From JBGSPQ01 sp964346765 (GTDB taxonomy: Bacteria; Patescibacteriota; Gracilibacteria; UBA1369): a stretch of 64,000 nt of DNA. The notes under the pieces are model-generated. The model did no database searches. It was not told where the DNA came from and saw nothing but the letters and a program-made list of their open reading frames with translations. The stretch covers positions 186,001 to 250,000 of the forward strand of contig CAYFWB010000001.1 in NCBI GenBank assembly GCA_964346765.1. Direction: 5' to 3'. Within the stretch, counting starts at the first letter, position 1, and every line of letters starts with the position of its first letter. Below are positions 1 to 8,970 of this stretch, piece after piece. A program made the position numbers and the translations under genes.

Positions 1-1
1 T

Positions 2-1357
2 AAAGAGTCAATTGTTTTGAATCTTGATAACGGTAAAGTTTGGGTAAATGGACAGAAGAGCGCGGGCGTGCGTGAAGCTGAATATGAAGTAAGAACGAAA
101 AATTTGAAAGTTATGGCTACCGGTACCGTATTTGAGGTCGAAAGTGATTCCGAACAGCTGGTTCGTGTTTTTGACGGTGATGTTAAGGTTGACATCTTGG
201 TTGATAATGAAGGTCAGGAAAGGGTCGCCGATACTGTGCTTGTCGGTGTGGGGCAGCAACTTTTACTTGATGACGCCTCTATCAGTGCATTTGAGGATAA
301 CAAAAATCCTTCCGTTTTGAACGCGATAGATGATGATTTTAAAACCACAAATTATTATAAATGGAATATAAGTGAGGATGATTCACCTACTGATTTTGCC
401 AATGCTTCTGAGTCAACATATGAGGAAGCTCCTTTGGGGCATTTTGAATCCGAAGAGGATCGATTAACTGATGATATTGATCTTGACGAAGAGGATATGA
501 CAGATGAAGATACGGCGAGTGATGATGAAGAGGAAGTTGATGTTGATAATAACATTGTTAAAAAGCCGGAAATTATCGAGCCTACTGACACGGTTACAAC
601 AACGGGCAAGCTGACGATTAAAGGGACTGTAGGTTCGAATGTTACCAAGGTGGTTGTGGAGAGTGAAGTTGGCGGTAATACCGATTCATATACTTTAAGT
701 CAGTTTCAAAAAGGGGATTCGGTATGGAGTTATAATGTTTCTGAAACATTTGGAAATATCGCGGAAGGTAACAATACTTATTTGGTTTATGCTTATGACG
801 AAGACGATAATAAAAGTAGTCCGGCCACAATTTTAATTAGTTATGACAAGGACGGAATAAGTGACGATGATGAAGATCAGGAGATTTCTATTGAAGAAGA
901 TTTTGAAGCGCCTTCGGTGGTTTCATACAACGGCGCAAGTTCCCCTACGGTTAATACTGATACGGTTACGGTTAAGGGAGAGGTCGCCGGAGCTAAAAAC
1001 GTTGTGGTTAACGGTTATACGCTATCCAAGTTTAATCCCGGAGATATATCTTGGACTTATATTGCATCGGAATCTTTGGGAAATCTGGAGTTGGGAGAAA
1101 ACAATTTTACGGTCTATGCTACGGATGAGGATGGTAATAAATCAGATGTTACTGAATTTACAATCACCTATAATAAGTCCGGTGCAGATACCGGTGGTGA
1201 TAATGAAGAATCCGCCTCTGAGTCGGTTACTGCGGACACGGAAGATACAGAGGATGGGGCCGCCGACTTCGACTCAACAGAAACCGATACAAATGAACAG
1301 TCATCTATAAATGAGGAAGACATGGTCGATGAAGCTGATGTTGTTTACGGGTTTTAG
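2..1357 (+). CDS. FecR-domain protein with two Ig-like repeats (5' end outside window)
   Basis: The reading frame is open to the first base of the window, so the true start lies upstream and only the last 451 residues are seen. The visible N-terminal 70 residues look like the end of a FecR domain (a beta-rich module with the pattern VWVNGQ...VMATGTVFEVE...VRVFDGDVKV). An acidic linker follows. Then come two copies of an Ig-like/bacterial adhesin module, recognisable by the repeated phrases TLSQFQKGDSVWSY and TLSKFNPGDISWTY followed by VYA.DEDGNKS. The tail is again very acidic. No FecI sigma factor or TonB receptor is nearby, so a surface or wall-associated role is more likely than iron signalling. 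This is inference from domain type and composition. Confidence 0.75.
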   Translation, partial: KESIVLNLDNGKVWVNGQKSAGVREAEYEVRTKNLKVMATGTVFEVESDSEQLVRVFDGDVKVDILVDNEGQERVADTVLVGVGQQLLLDDASISAFEDNKNPSVLNAIDDDFKTTNYYKWNISEDDSPTDFANASESTYEEAPLGHFESEEDRLTDDIDLDEEDMTDEDTASDDEEEVDVDNNIVKKPEIIEPTDTVTTTGKLTIKGTVGSNVTKVVVESEVGGNTDSYTLSQFQKGDSVWSYNVSETFGNIAEGNNTYLVYAYDEDDNKSSPATILISYDKDGISDDDEDQEISIEEDFEAPSVVSYNGASSPTVNTDTVTVKGEVAGAKNVVVNGYTLSKFNPGDISWTYIASESLGNLELGENNFTVYATDEDGNKSDVTEFTITYNKSGADTGGDNEESASESVTADTEDTEDGAADFDSTETDTNEQSSINEEDMVDEADVVYGF

Positions 1358-1368
1358 GGATTTAATCA

Positions 1369-2418
1369 TTATAAATATTTCCGTTTATTTTGATTGTGTT
1401 GATCGTTTGTTTGGGCGTAGATTACCTCCCCTGTATCGAGTGTGGTTAAATAGTACCAGTAATCGCTTTCTTCCGGGGAAATTGTTGCCATAATGTGTTT
1501 TAATCCGGGATTACAAATGGGGCCGGGGGGTAAGCCGGGATTGATGCGAGTGTTATAAGGTGTGTTTTCCTGTAAGTCGTAATAATCCAGGTTGCGGTCG
1601 TCGGCGAGATATAATAGCGTCGCGTCGGCACCCAAGAGCCAATTATTGTCGAGCCGTTTCCATAGAATATCCGCCACAATCGGAATGTCATCGCTGGTTC
1701 TCACCTCTTTTTCTACAATTGAAGCCATAATGATAATGTCATTAAAGTCGCGTTGGTGCTCTTTGGAGAGTTCATCCGCCAGTTTATTTTCGAAGTTTTG
1801 AAGCATTAACTGAATCAGATTTTCACTATAGAAATTTATGGGATCCACAAAATAAGTATCCGGAAAGAGATAACCTTCCAGGGGGTGAATCAGGTTTTCC
1901 ATTTTTTCGCGATCGAGAAAGTCGTAGTTTTCATAGTTGTCGAATTTATTAACAGCCGTAATAAAATCGTTTTTGTTTATGAGTTGTTTGCCGGTAATAA
2001 TGTTGTCAATATCTACAACAGTTGATCCTTCGGGTATGGTGATTACTTCTTCGCTTCTTCTGGGGTTGGTGATAGTTTCAACAATTAGAGGTATGGTTTG
2101 ACTTCTTTGTAAAACAAATCTGCCGGCAATTAACTTTGTGTCGTTACCCGATGATTTTGCGTATTTTTTAAATGCGTTTTTGTTGAGAATTAAATCCTTT
2201 TCAAGTAATTTTTCCGCCACCATAGTCGTGTTTTCTCCGTCTTTGATAATGAAAGTGATGTTTTCGGAGTCAGTAAGATCTACCGGTGTGTTTATGAAAT
2301 ATTCATATCTGGATTCTTGGTACCACCAATATGCCGCTATCAAAACTATAGCCAATATTATATATTTTAAGTGGCTGCTTTTTTTGTCGCGACCAAAAGC
2401 GCGGTTTTTTTTATACAT
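1369..2418 (-). CDS. mltG: Endolytic murein transglycosylase MltG (YceG-like)
   Basis: Membrane-anchored lytic transglycosylase that cuts nascent glycan strands and so limits peptidoglycan chain length. One membrane segment spans about residues 19-33 and the rest is extracytoplasmic. Family motifs are all present: EGYLFPDTY (181-189), SIVEKE (233-238, with the catalytic Glu probably E236) and the C-terminal YNT...GLPPGPI.NPG block (288-305). The length of 349 residues is normal. It converges on the FecR-type gene 12 nt away and is followed upstream by ybaB in the same direction with a 14-nt gap. No Shine-Dalgarno motif precedes the ATG. Confidence 0.93.
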   Translation of the reverse strand: MYKKNRAFGRDKKSSHLKYIILAIVLIAAYWWYQESRYEYFINTPVDLTDSENITFIIKDGENTTMVAEKLLEKDLILNKNAFKKYAKSSGNDTKLIAGRFVLQRSQTIPLIVETITNPRRSEEVITIPEGSTVVDIDNIITGKQLINKNDFITAVNKFDNYENYDFLDREKMENLIHPLEGYLFPDTYFVDPINFYSENLIQLMLQNFENKLADELSKEHQRDFNDIIIMASIVEKEVRTSDDIPIVADILWKRLDNNWLLGADATLLYLADDRNLDYYDLQENTPYNTRINPGLPPGPICNPGLKHIMATISPEESDYWYYLTTLDTGEVIYAQTNDQHNQNKRKYL

Positions 2419-2432
2419 ATTTATGATTATAA

Positions 2433-2720
2433 CTACATACCCGGAAGGCCCAGATTACCCATAACGTCTTTCATTTCTTCGGCGGCAACTTGTTGAGATT
2501 TTTTAATACCCTTATTGAGGCATTTTACAAGGATGTCTCCCAGTTTTTTGCTATTATCAAGTGCTGAATCGGGTATGCTGATGCTTACTACTTCTTGTTC
2601 CCCGTCAATTACGGCTATTACTCCATCCACTTCCGCTTCAATATGAGTGTTTTTAAGTTCTTTTTTGATTTTGCGGGTTTTTTTTTGTAACGAGTACATG
2701 TCTTTTGCTTTGTCTAGCAT
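2433..2720 (-). CDS. YbaB/EbfC family nucleoid-associated protein
   Basis: Small DNA-binding protein of the YbaB/EbfC family, which forms dimers with long helical arms and coats the nucleoid. The 95 residues show the usual order: an N-terminal amphipathic helix rich in Lys, the strand pair around EAEVDGVIAVIDGEQEVVSI, then a C-terminal helix ending in MGNLGLPGM, the Met/Gly-rich tail common in the family. In many bacteria ybaB sits next to dnaX and recR; here it lies upstream of mltG and the linkage is lost. The start is a plain ATG preceded by an A/T-rich leader without a ribosome-binding motif. Confidence 0.88.
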   Translation of the reverse strand: MLDKAKDMYSLQKKTRKIKKELKNTHIEAEVDGVIAVIDGEQEVVSISIPDSALDNSKKLGDILVKCLNKGIKKSQQVAAEEMKDVMGNLGLPGM

Positions 2721-2791
2721 AGTCTGAAATTAGATTTTAATGATGTCTAATTGATATTAGTTAAGGGGGTTTTGATCGTCAATAAAAAATA

Positions 2792-2820
2792 TTGCATAGA
2801 TATTAGCTTTCGTGTAATCT
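2792..2820 (+). promoter_or_regulatory. Probable sigma-70 promoter of rplY
   Basis: TTGCAT (2792-2797), a 17-nt spacer and TAATCT (2815-2820). The predicted leader is about 23 nt. It contains a weak inverted repeat, TTTCGT at 2820-2825 against ACGAAA at 2837-2842. Confidence 0.5.
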
Positions 2821-2849
2821 TTCGTTGCATTTTTTGACGAAAATTTTAT

Positions 2850-3518
2850 ATGGAAAAGGTAAAACTTGAAGTACAAACCAGAGATCTTAAAGTCGCCGCG
2901 AATGCTTTACGTTCTAGTAAGCTCATCCCGGTTGTGTTTTACGGAAAGGGTGAAAAAAACATGAATTTGCAGGTTGATTATCAGACTTTTCGTAGATTTT
3001 ACATGAATAGCGGAAGTCAGCTGATCGATTTGGTAATTGATGGTCAGACCAATAAAAAAGCTTTGGTGCACGATATTCAGTTTGATCCTGTTAACGGAAA
3101 GATTACTCATGTTGATTTTCTTAGAGTGAGTCTTAAGGAGACTATTACAACGGATGTACCTATTGAATTGGTGGGAACGGCATCGGCCGTGAAAGATCAG
3201 GGAGGTATTTTGAATCAGGTTAAGGATTATCTTGAGGTAAAATGTTTGCCTACTGATATACCTCAGGTTATAGAGGTAGATATTTCCGGATTAACTGATT
3301 TTCATTCGGCGATACATGTTTCAGAAGTTAATGTCCCCAAAGAAGTTACTGTTTTGGATGGAGAAGATGAGGTTGTGGTGATTATAAACGCTCCAAGAGT
3401 CGAAGAGGAAATGGCATCCGCAGAAGCCGAAATTGTTGAAGGTGAAGGGGGCGCGGAAGGTGAAATTCCGGCTTCGTCGGAAGTAGGTGAAGAAGCTTCC
3501 GGGGGAAAAGAGGGGTAA
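2850..3518 (+). CDS. rplY: 50S ribosomal protein L25, CTC (long) form
   Basis: Binds 5S rRNA in the large ribosomal subunit. The N-terminal 5S-binding domain covers about residues 1-95 (LRSSKLIPVVFYGKGE, then LVHDIQFDPVNGKITHVDF). The CTC beta-barrel domain covers about 100-185 (VPIELVGTA...GGILNQ...LEVKCLPTDIPQ...IEVDISGL). The last 35 residues are an acidic Glu/Gly/Ala tail typical of the long form. It stands alone between leftward genes and has its own promoter. The 222-residue length fits the CTC family. Confidence 0.93.
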   Translation: MEKVKLEVQTRDLKVAANALRSSKLIPVVFYGKGEKNMNLQVDYQTFRRFYMNSGSQLIDLVIDGQTNKKALVHDIQFDPVNGKITHVDFLRVSLKETITTDVPIELVGTASAVKDQGGILNQVKDYLEVKCLPTDIPQVIEVDISGLTDFHSAIHVSEVNVPKEVTVLDGEDEVVVIINAPRVEEEMASAEAEIVEGEGGAEGEIPASSEVGEEASGGKEG

Positions 3519-3541
3519 TAGAACTTAAAAAGTTGAATTAA

Positions 3542-3826
3542 TCAGTTGACCAGATCTTCGAGTAATCGACGCATCTGGTCTTCTTTTGATGGGGTGAAGC
3601 TGTCGGAATTTTTTGTGCCGGATATATTTTCGTTATAAGAAGAGCTTTCAAGTGTAATATGCAATTCTTTCCCAAGTTTCAGCGGTTTAGGAATTTTATT
3701 AAGAGGCCATGAAATTTGATGGCCTGTTTCCGGTTCTTCAAGTATCAGGCAATCTTGATCAATAGCGGACACGACCATTTTGCGAGTGGTCGCGACCGCC
3801 GACGTGTTTTGTTGTTTATTTTCCAT
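3542..3826 (-). CDS. Small hypothetical protein
   Basis: I do not recognise this 94-residue protein. The middle (about residues 18-60) is a compact beta-rich segment, SAIDQDCLILEEPETGHQI then WPLNKIPKPLKLGKELHITLE, similar in feel to small SH3/OB-like folds such as DUF3006, though this is only a resemblance. The C-terminal 30 residues are polar and end in a short helix, MRRLLEDLV. There is no membrane segment or signal peptide. It lies 20 nt downstream of hppA on the same strand and may be co-transcribed with it. It converges on rplY. Confidence 0.6.
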   Translation of the reverse strand: MENKQQNTSAVATTRKMVVSAIDQDCLILEEPETGHQISWPLNKIPKPLKLGKELHITLESSSYNENISGTKNSDSFTPSKEDQMRRLLEDLVN

Positions 3827-3846
3827 AAAAATTTTTGATCTTTAAT

Positions 3847-5943
3847 TTATAACATAAACGAGCTTGCCAATACTGTCGCTATGATTAAGGAAATTGTGTT
3901 GATAACTTTGATTAAAGCGTTTAAAGCAGGGCCGGCAGTATCTTTGTAGGGATCACCAACCGTATCACCCACAACGGCCGCTTTGTGCGCATCTGAACCT
4001 TTCCCTCCAAAATGTCCCTCTTCAATATATTTTTTGGCGTTATCCCAGGCTCCACCCCCCGTGGTCATGGAAAGAGCCAACAGGAATCCTGAAATAATTA
4101 CACCGGCCAAAAGTCCGCCCAAAGCGAGCGGGCCCAGTAAGAAGCCGACAATTATCGGTGCCAATACCGCGAGCAGTCCAGGGAATACCATTTCTTTAAG
4201 CGCTGCTTTTGTTACGATATCTACACAACGGCCATAGTCCGGTTTTTGTTTTCCGGTCATAATGCCTTTTTTGGATCTGAATTGGTATCTTACTTCTTCT
4301 ACGACTTTATAAGCGGTTTTGCCCACAGATTCCATGCATGAAGAGGAAAATAGGAACGGTAAAAGTCCGCCAAGGAATAATCCGATTAAAACTCTGTAAT
4401 CGATCAGGCTGAAAATGAATTCTTGTCCGGGGGCGGCAAGTGCCAGTTCTTCGGAATATGCTTGGAACAGAACAAGCGCGGCCAACGCGGCCGAACCGAT
4501 AGCATAGCCTTTTGTAACCGCTTTGGTTGTGTTACCAACTGCGTCCAAAGCATCGGTGTTTTTTCTTACATCTTCCGGAAGATTGGTCATTTCCGCGATA
4601 CCTCCGGCGTTATCTGTGATCGGGCCGTAAGAGTCGGTGGCGATTACCATACCGGTTGTTGAAAGCATGGCCACGGCGGCGATGGCGATACCATAGATAC
4701 CGTTATTAACTATAGATGTTTCTCCAAAATAATAGGCGCCAAAAATTGCTGACACGATCAGAATTACGGGCAGAAATGTACTTTCGAGTCCTACCGCCAA
4801 ACCTGTAATAATGTTCGTTCCCGCTCCCGTTTGTGAAGCTTTCGCGATCTTTTTAACGGGATTATATTCGGTGGAGGTGTAGTATTCAGTAATAATGTTT
4901 ATTAAGAGAGTTACCGCCAAGCCAACCAGAGCGGCAAAGAAAATATTAATATCACCGATATACAGTTCTGTAACGAAGTAAAAACCGATTGCCGACAGCA
5001 CACCCGTAACAATCATACCTTTGTACAGGGCTTTCATGATTTTTCTTGTTCTGCCCAATTTAATAAAGAAAGTTCCGATTATTGTCGCTATGACGGCTAT
5101 TGCTCCCAGCATCAGAGGATATTCGATGCCCTGTCTGCCGAATTCAACCGTAAACGTTGAAGCGGCCAGCATCATGGCGGCTATTAATGTTACAGCGTAA
5201 GTTTCAAAAAGATCCGCGCCCATACCCGCACAGTCACCGACGTTGTCTCCAACGTTATCCGCAATCACGGCAGGGTTTCTGGGGTCGTCTTCGGGAATGT
5301 CTTGTTCAATTTTTCCAACAAGGTCGGCACCTACGTCAGCTGCTTTTGTAAAGATTCCTCCTCCCACACGCGCGAACAAAGAGACCAATGATGCGCCGAA
5401 TCCGAATCCTATTAACAGTTTTGGAACATTGTTAACGGGGATTCCCAACCAGGCTGTAAAAACATAATAAAAGCCGGCGACTCCCAAAAGTGCCAGACCC
5501 ACCACAGCCAGACCTGTTATGGATCCACCTTTAAAAGCTACTGATAAAGCGTCTTGAAGACTGTTTTTCGCGGCTTGGGTTGTTCTGACATTGGCGCGGA
5601 CTGAAACGCTCATACCAATATAGCCCGCCAGTGCTGAGAAAGTCGCGCCTACAATAAATCCGATCGCTGTAAGCACACCGTCGTTATAATTACCCGCAGG
5701 TAGGGCGAATGCCATTATAATAAAAAGTACAACCGCAAAGATCGCGATTGTCATGGTTTGTCTGTTCAGGTAGGCGGTAGCTCCTTCTTGAATTGCTTTT
5801 GCAATGTCTCGCATTTGTTGGTTCCCACTGTCTTTTTTTAATACGGCTATGATTAGATAAGCCGCATAAAGCAGTGAGATTAAGCTGACCAAAATCGCAA
5901 TGACGGCAGCATTATTATGGAAAAAAGTTAAGATTGCCTGCAT
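3847..5943 (-). CDS. hppA: Membrane-bound proton-translocating pyrophosphatase, K+-independent type
   Basis: Hydrolyses pyrophosphate and pumps cations (H+ expected) across the membrane. The 698 residues form about 16 membrane helices, normal for the family. The substrate-binding block is intact: DVGADLVGKIE (203-213), D-rich EDDPRNPAVIADNVGDNVGDCAGMG split over 218-242, and the C-terminal DTVGDPYKDTAGPALN. At residues 470-479 it reads GNTTKAVTKG. In this family a Lys at that site marks K+-independent pumps such as that of Rhodospirillum, whereas K+-dependent ones carry Ala. It would let a cell recover energy from biosynthetic PPi. It is divergent from the YIP1-like gene across a 196-nt gap. 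Confidence 0.97.
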   Translation of the reverse strand: MQAILTFFHNNAAVIAILVSLISLLYAAYLIIAVLKKDSGNQQMRDIAKAIQEGATAYLNRQTMTIAIFAVVLFIIMAFALPAGNYNDGVLTAIGFIVGATFSALAGYIGMSVSVRANVRTTQAAKNSLQDALSVAFKGGSITGLAVVGLALLGVAGFYYVFTAWLGIPVNNVPKLLIGFGFGASLVSLFARVGGGIFTKAADVGADLVGKIEQDIPEDDPRNPAVIADNVGDNVGDCAGMGADLFETYAVTLIAAMMLAASTFTVEFGRQGIEYPLMLGAIAVIATIIGTFFIKLGRTRKIMKALYKGMIVTGVLSAIGFYFVTELYIGDINIFFAALVGLAVTLLINIITEYYTSTEYNPVKKIAKASQTGAGTNIITGLAVGLESTFLPVILIVSAIFGAYYFGETSIVNNGIYGIAIAAVAMLSTTGMVIATDSYGPITDNAGGIAEMTNLPEDVRKNTDALDAVGNTTKAVTKGYAIGSAALAALVLFQAYSEELALAAPGQEFIFSLIDYRVLIGLFLGGLLPFLFSSSCMESVGKTAYKVVEEVRYQFRSKKGIMTGKQKPDYGRCVDIVTKAALKEMVFPGLLAVLAPIIVGFLLGPLALGGLLAGVIISGFLLALSMTTGGGAWDNAKKYIEEGHFGGKGSDAHKAAVVGDTVGDPYKDTAGPALNALIKVINTISLIIATVLASSFML

Positions 5944-6070
5944 ATTCGTGCAAATAAAAGGGTAATGACTGATATCCAGGGGGATAGTTTAGTCTGTATG
6001 AAGCTTTTAATAAACTGTTTTTTTAGATATTGATTTGATTGTTCATTGTTTTTATGGTTTTTATAAGTGT

Positions 6071-6098
6071 TTGCTTTTAAGCGGTGTTTTAATATAAT
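6071..6098 (+). promoter_or_regulatory. Probable promoter of the YIP1-like gene
   Basis: TTGCTT (6071-6076), a 16-nt spacer and a perfect TATAAT (6093-6098). The predicted start is about 35 nt before the ATG at 6140. It lies in the divergent region shared with hppA. Confidence 0.6.
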
Positions 6099-6139
6099 GT
6101 TTTTTGTAACAAAATTTGTATTCTTAATTATTTTTTACT

Positions 6140-6793
6140 ATGGAACATCACAAACACGGGCATGATGAAACTATGGAAATGCCCAAAATTGATATGAAAG
6201 ATGTGGATTTGGGTGGCGCTTTCAAGCAGTTTGTTGAGATTTTGAAGCTTAATAAAAAGGTTATCGAAGGTGTAGCCGGTAATGCGCGTGCAGGTGCTTC
6301 AGCGGCAATTTTTTTATTAGTAGGCGCATTAGCCGCGCCGCTTTTTCAATTGATTTTCGGCGTACGATTTTTGAATGTCGTTTACAGGCCGGATATTGTT
6401 CATGTTTTGGTTCAATGGTTATTGGCGGTTGTAATGGCGGTCGTGGTTATTTTTGTTACTACGGTTGTCGCCAATAAACTTTTCAAGGGTAAGGGGTCTT
6501 TCGCGAGTTATTTTAGAGTTATGGGATTAATGTACGGTGTTAATGTTTTAACTGCGGTCGGCTTTTTGTTACCGGCTCTAGCTCCTTTACTTGGTCTTGT
6601 TGTTGGAATCTGGATGTTGGTTGTTAGTTTTTATGCGATACAAGCCGTATTTAAACTGGATATAACAAATACTGTTCTTACTATGATTGTGGCGGTAGTG
6701 GCTATGGTTGTCATCATGGCTATTATAGGTTCTTTGGGTTACGGCGCGGCTTATTCCACAATAGATCTATCTAATATCTCGGTAAGATATTAA
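6140..6793 (+). CDS. YIP1-like integral membrane protein
   Basis: A 217-residue membrane protein with a His-rich cytoplasmic start (MEHHKHGHDE) and about five hydrophobic segments, near residues 52-74, 88-111, 123-147, 149-171 and 178-200. The arrangement, with an amphipathic stretch before five helices and a central RVMGLMYGVN segment, resembles the YIP1/DUF1282 family, whose molecular role in bacteria is unclear. The match is by overall pattern and not by a diagnostic motif. The gene has its own promoter and ends in a clear terminator, so it is a single-gene unit. Confidence 0.65.
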   Translation: MEHHKHGHDETMEMPKIDMKDVDLGGAFKQFVEILKLNKKVIEGVAGNARAGASAAIFLLVGALAAPLFQLIFGVRFLNVVYRPDIVHVLVQWLLAVVMAVVVIFVTTVVANKLFKGKGSFASYFRVMGLMYGVNVLTAVGFLLPALAPLLGLVVGIWMLVVSFYAIQAVFKLDITNTVLTMIVAVVAMVVIMAIIGSLGYGAAYSTIDLSNISVRY

Positions 6794-6815
6794 GTAATTT
6801 CGGTTTATGAATTAA

Positions 6816-6843
6816 GGGAGCCTTAAGCGGGCTCTCTTTTTTT
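6816..6843 (+). terminator. Intrinsic terminator after the YIP1-like gene
   Basis: A GGGAGCC (6816-6822) / GGCTCTC (6830-6836) stem with one G-U pair and a 7-nt loop, followed by seven T residues. Confidence 0.85.
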
Positions 6844-6851
6844 AATATGGC

Positions 6852-6880
6852 TTTAAACAGGGCTTTTTTTATGGTAAAAT
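6852..6880 (+). promoter_or_regulatory. Extended -10 promoter of the 664-residue membrane protein
   Basis: TTTAAA (6852-6857), a 17-nt spacer and TAAAAT (6875-6880). TG at 6872-6873 completes an extended -10. The leader to the ATG at 6900 would be only about 12 nt. Confidence 0.55.
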
Positions 6881-6899
6881 ATATAGATTAAAGTTGTAT

Positions 6900-8894
6900 A
6901 TGGCGGATGAACAAAAAAAATTAGATAAGAAAGGGGATGATTCTGAAAAGAAGAACGAATCGTCAAATAAGAAAAAACGTAGACGAAAACCTCGTTCGGA
7001 TATAGACGCCACCAAAAAAGTGACGGGCAGACCGCTTGCCGATTTTAAAAATACTCTGCAGGGTGAAGTAAAACAGAACGCGGATATCAATAAGACAAAG
7101 AATCAAAATAATGAGAATTTGAACGCGTCAAAGAAGAAGAAGAGAAGGGGCAAAAAGAAACCTAAATCTTTGGATTCTTCTGCCGGTCAAGCAAATGATC
7201 AGGTAAAACCCACTGAATCAACAGAAAATAAAAAAGCAAAATCTTTGAGTTTTTCGGACTCAAAGGATGCTAAATCTCCGGAAGTTGTTTATCAATATAC
7301 TCAACCGGAACAGTCTGGGAGCGAAGACTCGATTCAGGTTTTTCCGTTATCGGATGATTCGTCTTCAAGTAAGTCTACTAAGGAGGAAGATAAAAAAGTG
7401 ACGGATGCGTCAGTTTTGGAACCGGAAGATGTTTCTAAGGATGATCGGGGTGAGGAGTCGGAGCAAAGCGAAGATCAGAAAATTGGCCTTGATTCTGATG
7501 TCGAACCTGAATCTGAATTCGAAAAAAATGAGGAGTCAAAAGATAAACGGGTGCAGTCTAAAGCTCCTCAGCTTGGTCCTGATGATATTCAAGTGGCTCC
7601 ACATGGAGCGAATTTAAATTTACAACAAGAAAAATTTTCAGGTGAAGAAAATGAGCTTGATGAAGCATTCTCCGGCGGTGAAGAGAGTGATGATACGGGG
7701 CGGAATGATGAACAGGGGGATTGGATGGACTTAATGAAAAGGCGTCATGAATCCGATCAGCAAAGCATTTCAACTGAAGATCCGAAGGAATTTGAAGGAA
7801 AAGATGCGGTCAAGGAAAACCCCGAAGTCAATGTGGCTTCGCAAGATGCGGAAGCGGCCGATTTGAGAGTTGATGAAAAGCCAAAAGAATTTGATGAAAA
7901 AGATTCGGACGCTAAGAGTAAAGTGAAATTTGAAGGTCCGGTTGAAGAGGAAAAATATCCTTCTGATATTAATTTTATAGGTGAAAAAAATTCAATACTG
8001 GATATCCTTGGTCGTGCGAGAAATACTATTTTGAAAGTAATTGGTTCGGTATTTAATTTAAAAATAATTTTCGTTTTGTTGTTTATCGTTGTGTTGGCCG
8101 GTGGTGTATATTTGCTTTTTAGCAGTAATATTTTGGGTGGTTTTAATAACTGGTTTGGCGGCGGATCCTCAGATAAAGAAGTTACAGTCTCGGACGAAGA
8201 TTTGTATCGTGAAAACGGCTTTATGGGAGCAAATGTATTTGGTGAAAATACGGGTTCGGTGAAAGATTTGATTCCTGTGCAGGTTAGAATCTCCGATTTT
8301 TTTGGGCGTTTACAGGAACCCAGAGAACAGGGAGAGACCGGTATTTCGGCGGCCACTTATTTTGGAGAGTTAATGGATCAACGTGAAATTGTTAATATGT
8401 TTGTCGATTATGTTAATACTTTGGAAAGGATACAAAATTTTTATCAGGTGGACGTTTATGAACTTTTGGATAAAACCACAAATAGGGAGGAGGCATTAAA
8501 TAATTATTTGAGCGATTTAAGGCAAGCTTTGGATGAAGGGAAAACTTCTTTGAGCGCGATTCAATTGAACAAGGATGATTTGAGTGAGTCTTATAGCAGT
8601 CTTTCCCCGGATAAACAGCAATTTGAAGATGATTTTTTCGTATCTCTGAAAAATTTGGAGGCTCAAAAAAGTGATGTTATGTTAAAGTCTTTTGTTGATG
8701 CTTCTCAAAAACAGGTCGCTCTTAAAGCAAGAGTGGCGGCTCTGGACAGGCTTTTGGAGTATTATGAAAGTGCTTTGGCCAAGGTGGAACTTAGGATTTC
8801 CGCGATTGAAAAGAATATGGAAGCTCTTTCACGTGGGATTAGGGTCGTGGATGTACCGGGCGCGGGAATTGATCTTATAATCAGAGAGGAATAA
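6900..8894 (+). CDS. Membrane protein with long charged disordered N-terminal region
   Basis: Unknown function, 664 residues. I chose the ATG at 6900; a TTG two codons earlier is possible but lies closer to the promoter. Residues 1-60 are Lys/Arg-rich (KKKRRRKPR) and 60-370 are an acidic Ser/Glu/Asp/Lys low-complexity region with no predicted fold. A single membrane helix lies at about 388-410 (IIFVLLFIVVLAGGVYLLF). The last 250 residues are largely helical, with heptad-like stretches suggesting a coiled coil, and would be outside the cell. The layout suggests a cytoplasmic tail that contacts nucleic acid or other polyanions, tethered to an external helical domain. That is inference. Confidence 0.75.
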   Translation: MADEQKKLDKKGDDSEKKNESSNKKKRRRKPRSDIDATKKVTGRPLADFKNTLQGEVKQNADINKTKNQNNENLNASKKKKRRGKKKPKSLDSSAGQANDQVKPTESTENKKAKSLSFSDSKDAKSPEVVYQYTQPEQSGSEDSIQVFPLSDDSSSSKSTKEEDKKVTDASVLEPEDVSKDDRGEESEQSEDQKIGLDSDVEPESEFEKNEESKDKRVQSKAPQLGPDDIQVAPHGANLNLQQEKFSGEENELDEAFSGGEESDDTGRNDEQGDWMDLMKRRHESDQQSISTEDPKEFEGKDAVKENPEVNVASQDAEAADLRVDEKPKEFDEKDSDAKSKVKFEGPVEEEKYPSDINFIGEKNSILDILGRARNTILKVIGSVFNLKIIFVLLFIVVLAGGVYLLFSSNILGGFNNWFGGGSSDKEVTVSDEDLYRENGFMGANVFGENTGSVKDLIPVQVRISDFFGRLQEPREQGETGISAATYFGELMDQREIVNMFVDYVNTLERIQNFYQVDVYELLDKTTNREEALNNYLSDLRQALDEGKTSLSAIQLNKDDLSESYSSLSPDKQQFEDDFFVSLKNLEAQKSDVMLKSFVDASQKQVALKARVAALDRLLEYYESALAKVELRISAIEKNMEALSRGIRVVDVPGAGIDLIIREE

Positions 8895-8909
8895 TAAAAA
8901 GAGCGAAAC

Positions 8910-8938
8910 TTGAATATTATGTTTTTTATTTGTATAAT
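8910..8938 (+). promoter_or_regulatory. Near-consensus sigma-70 promoter of the RelA/SpoT gene
   Basis: TTGAAT (8910-8915), a 17-nt spacer and a perfect TATAAT (8933-8938). The predicted leader is about 25 nt. Confidence 0.75.
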
Positions 8939-8970
8939 AAACAATCCATATACTGGATAGTTAGATTATT

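Noticed and set aside
2716..2729. A 14-nt match AGCATAGTCTGAAA at 2716-2729 and 15622-15635, both beside gene ends
   Set aside because: A 14-mer match is expected by chance several times in 64 kb; no hairpin or shared context supports a repeat family.
7757..8356. 199-residue minus-strand open frame inside the 664-residue membrane protein gene
   Set aside because: Ser/Phe-rich mirror of an acidic low-complexity frame with no homology pattern.
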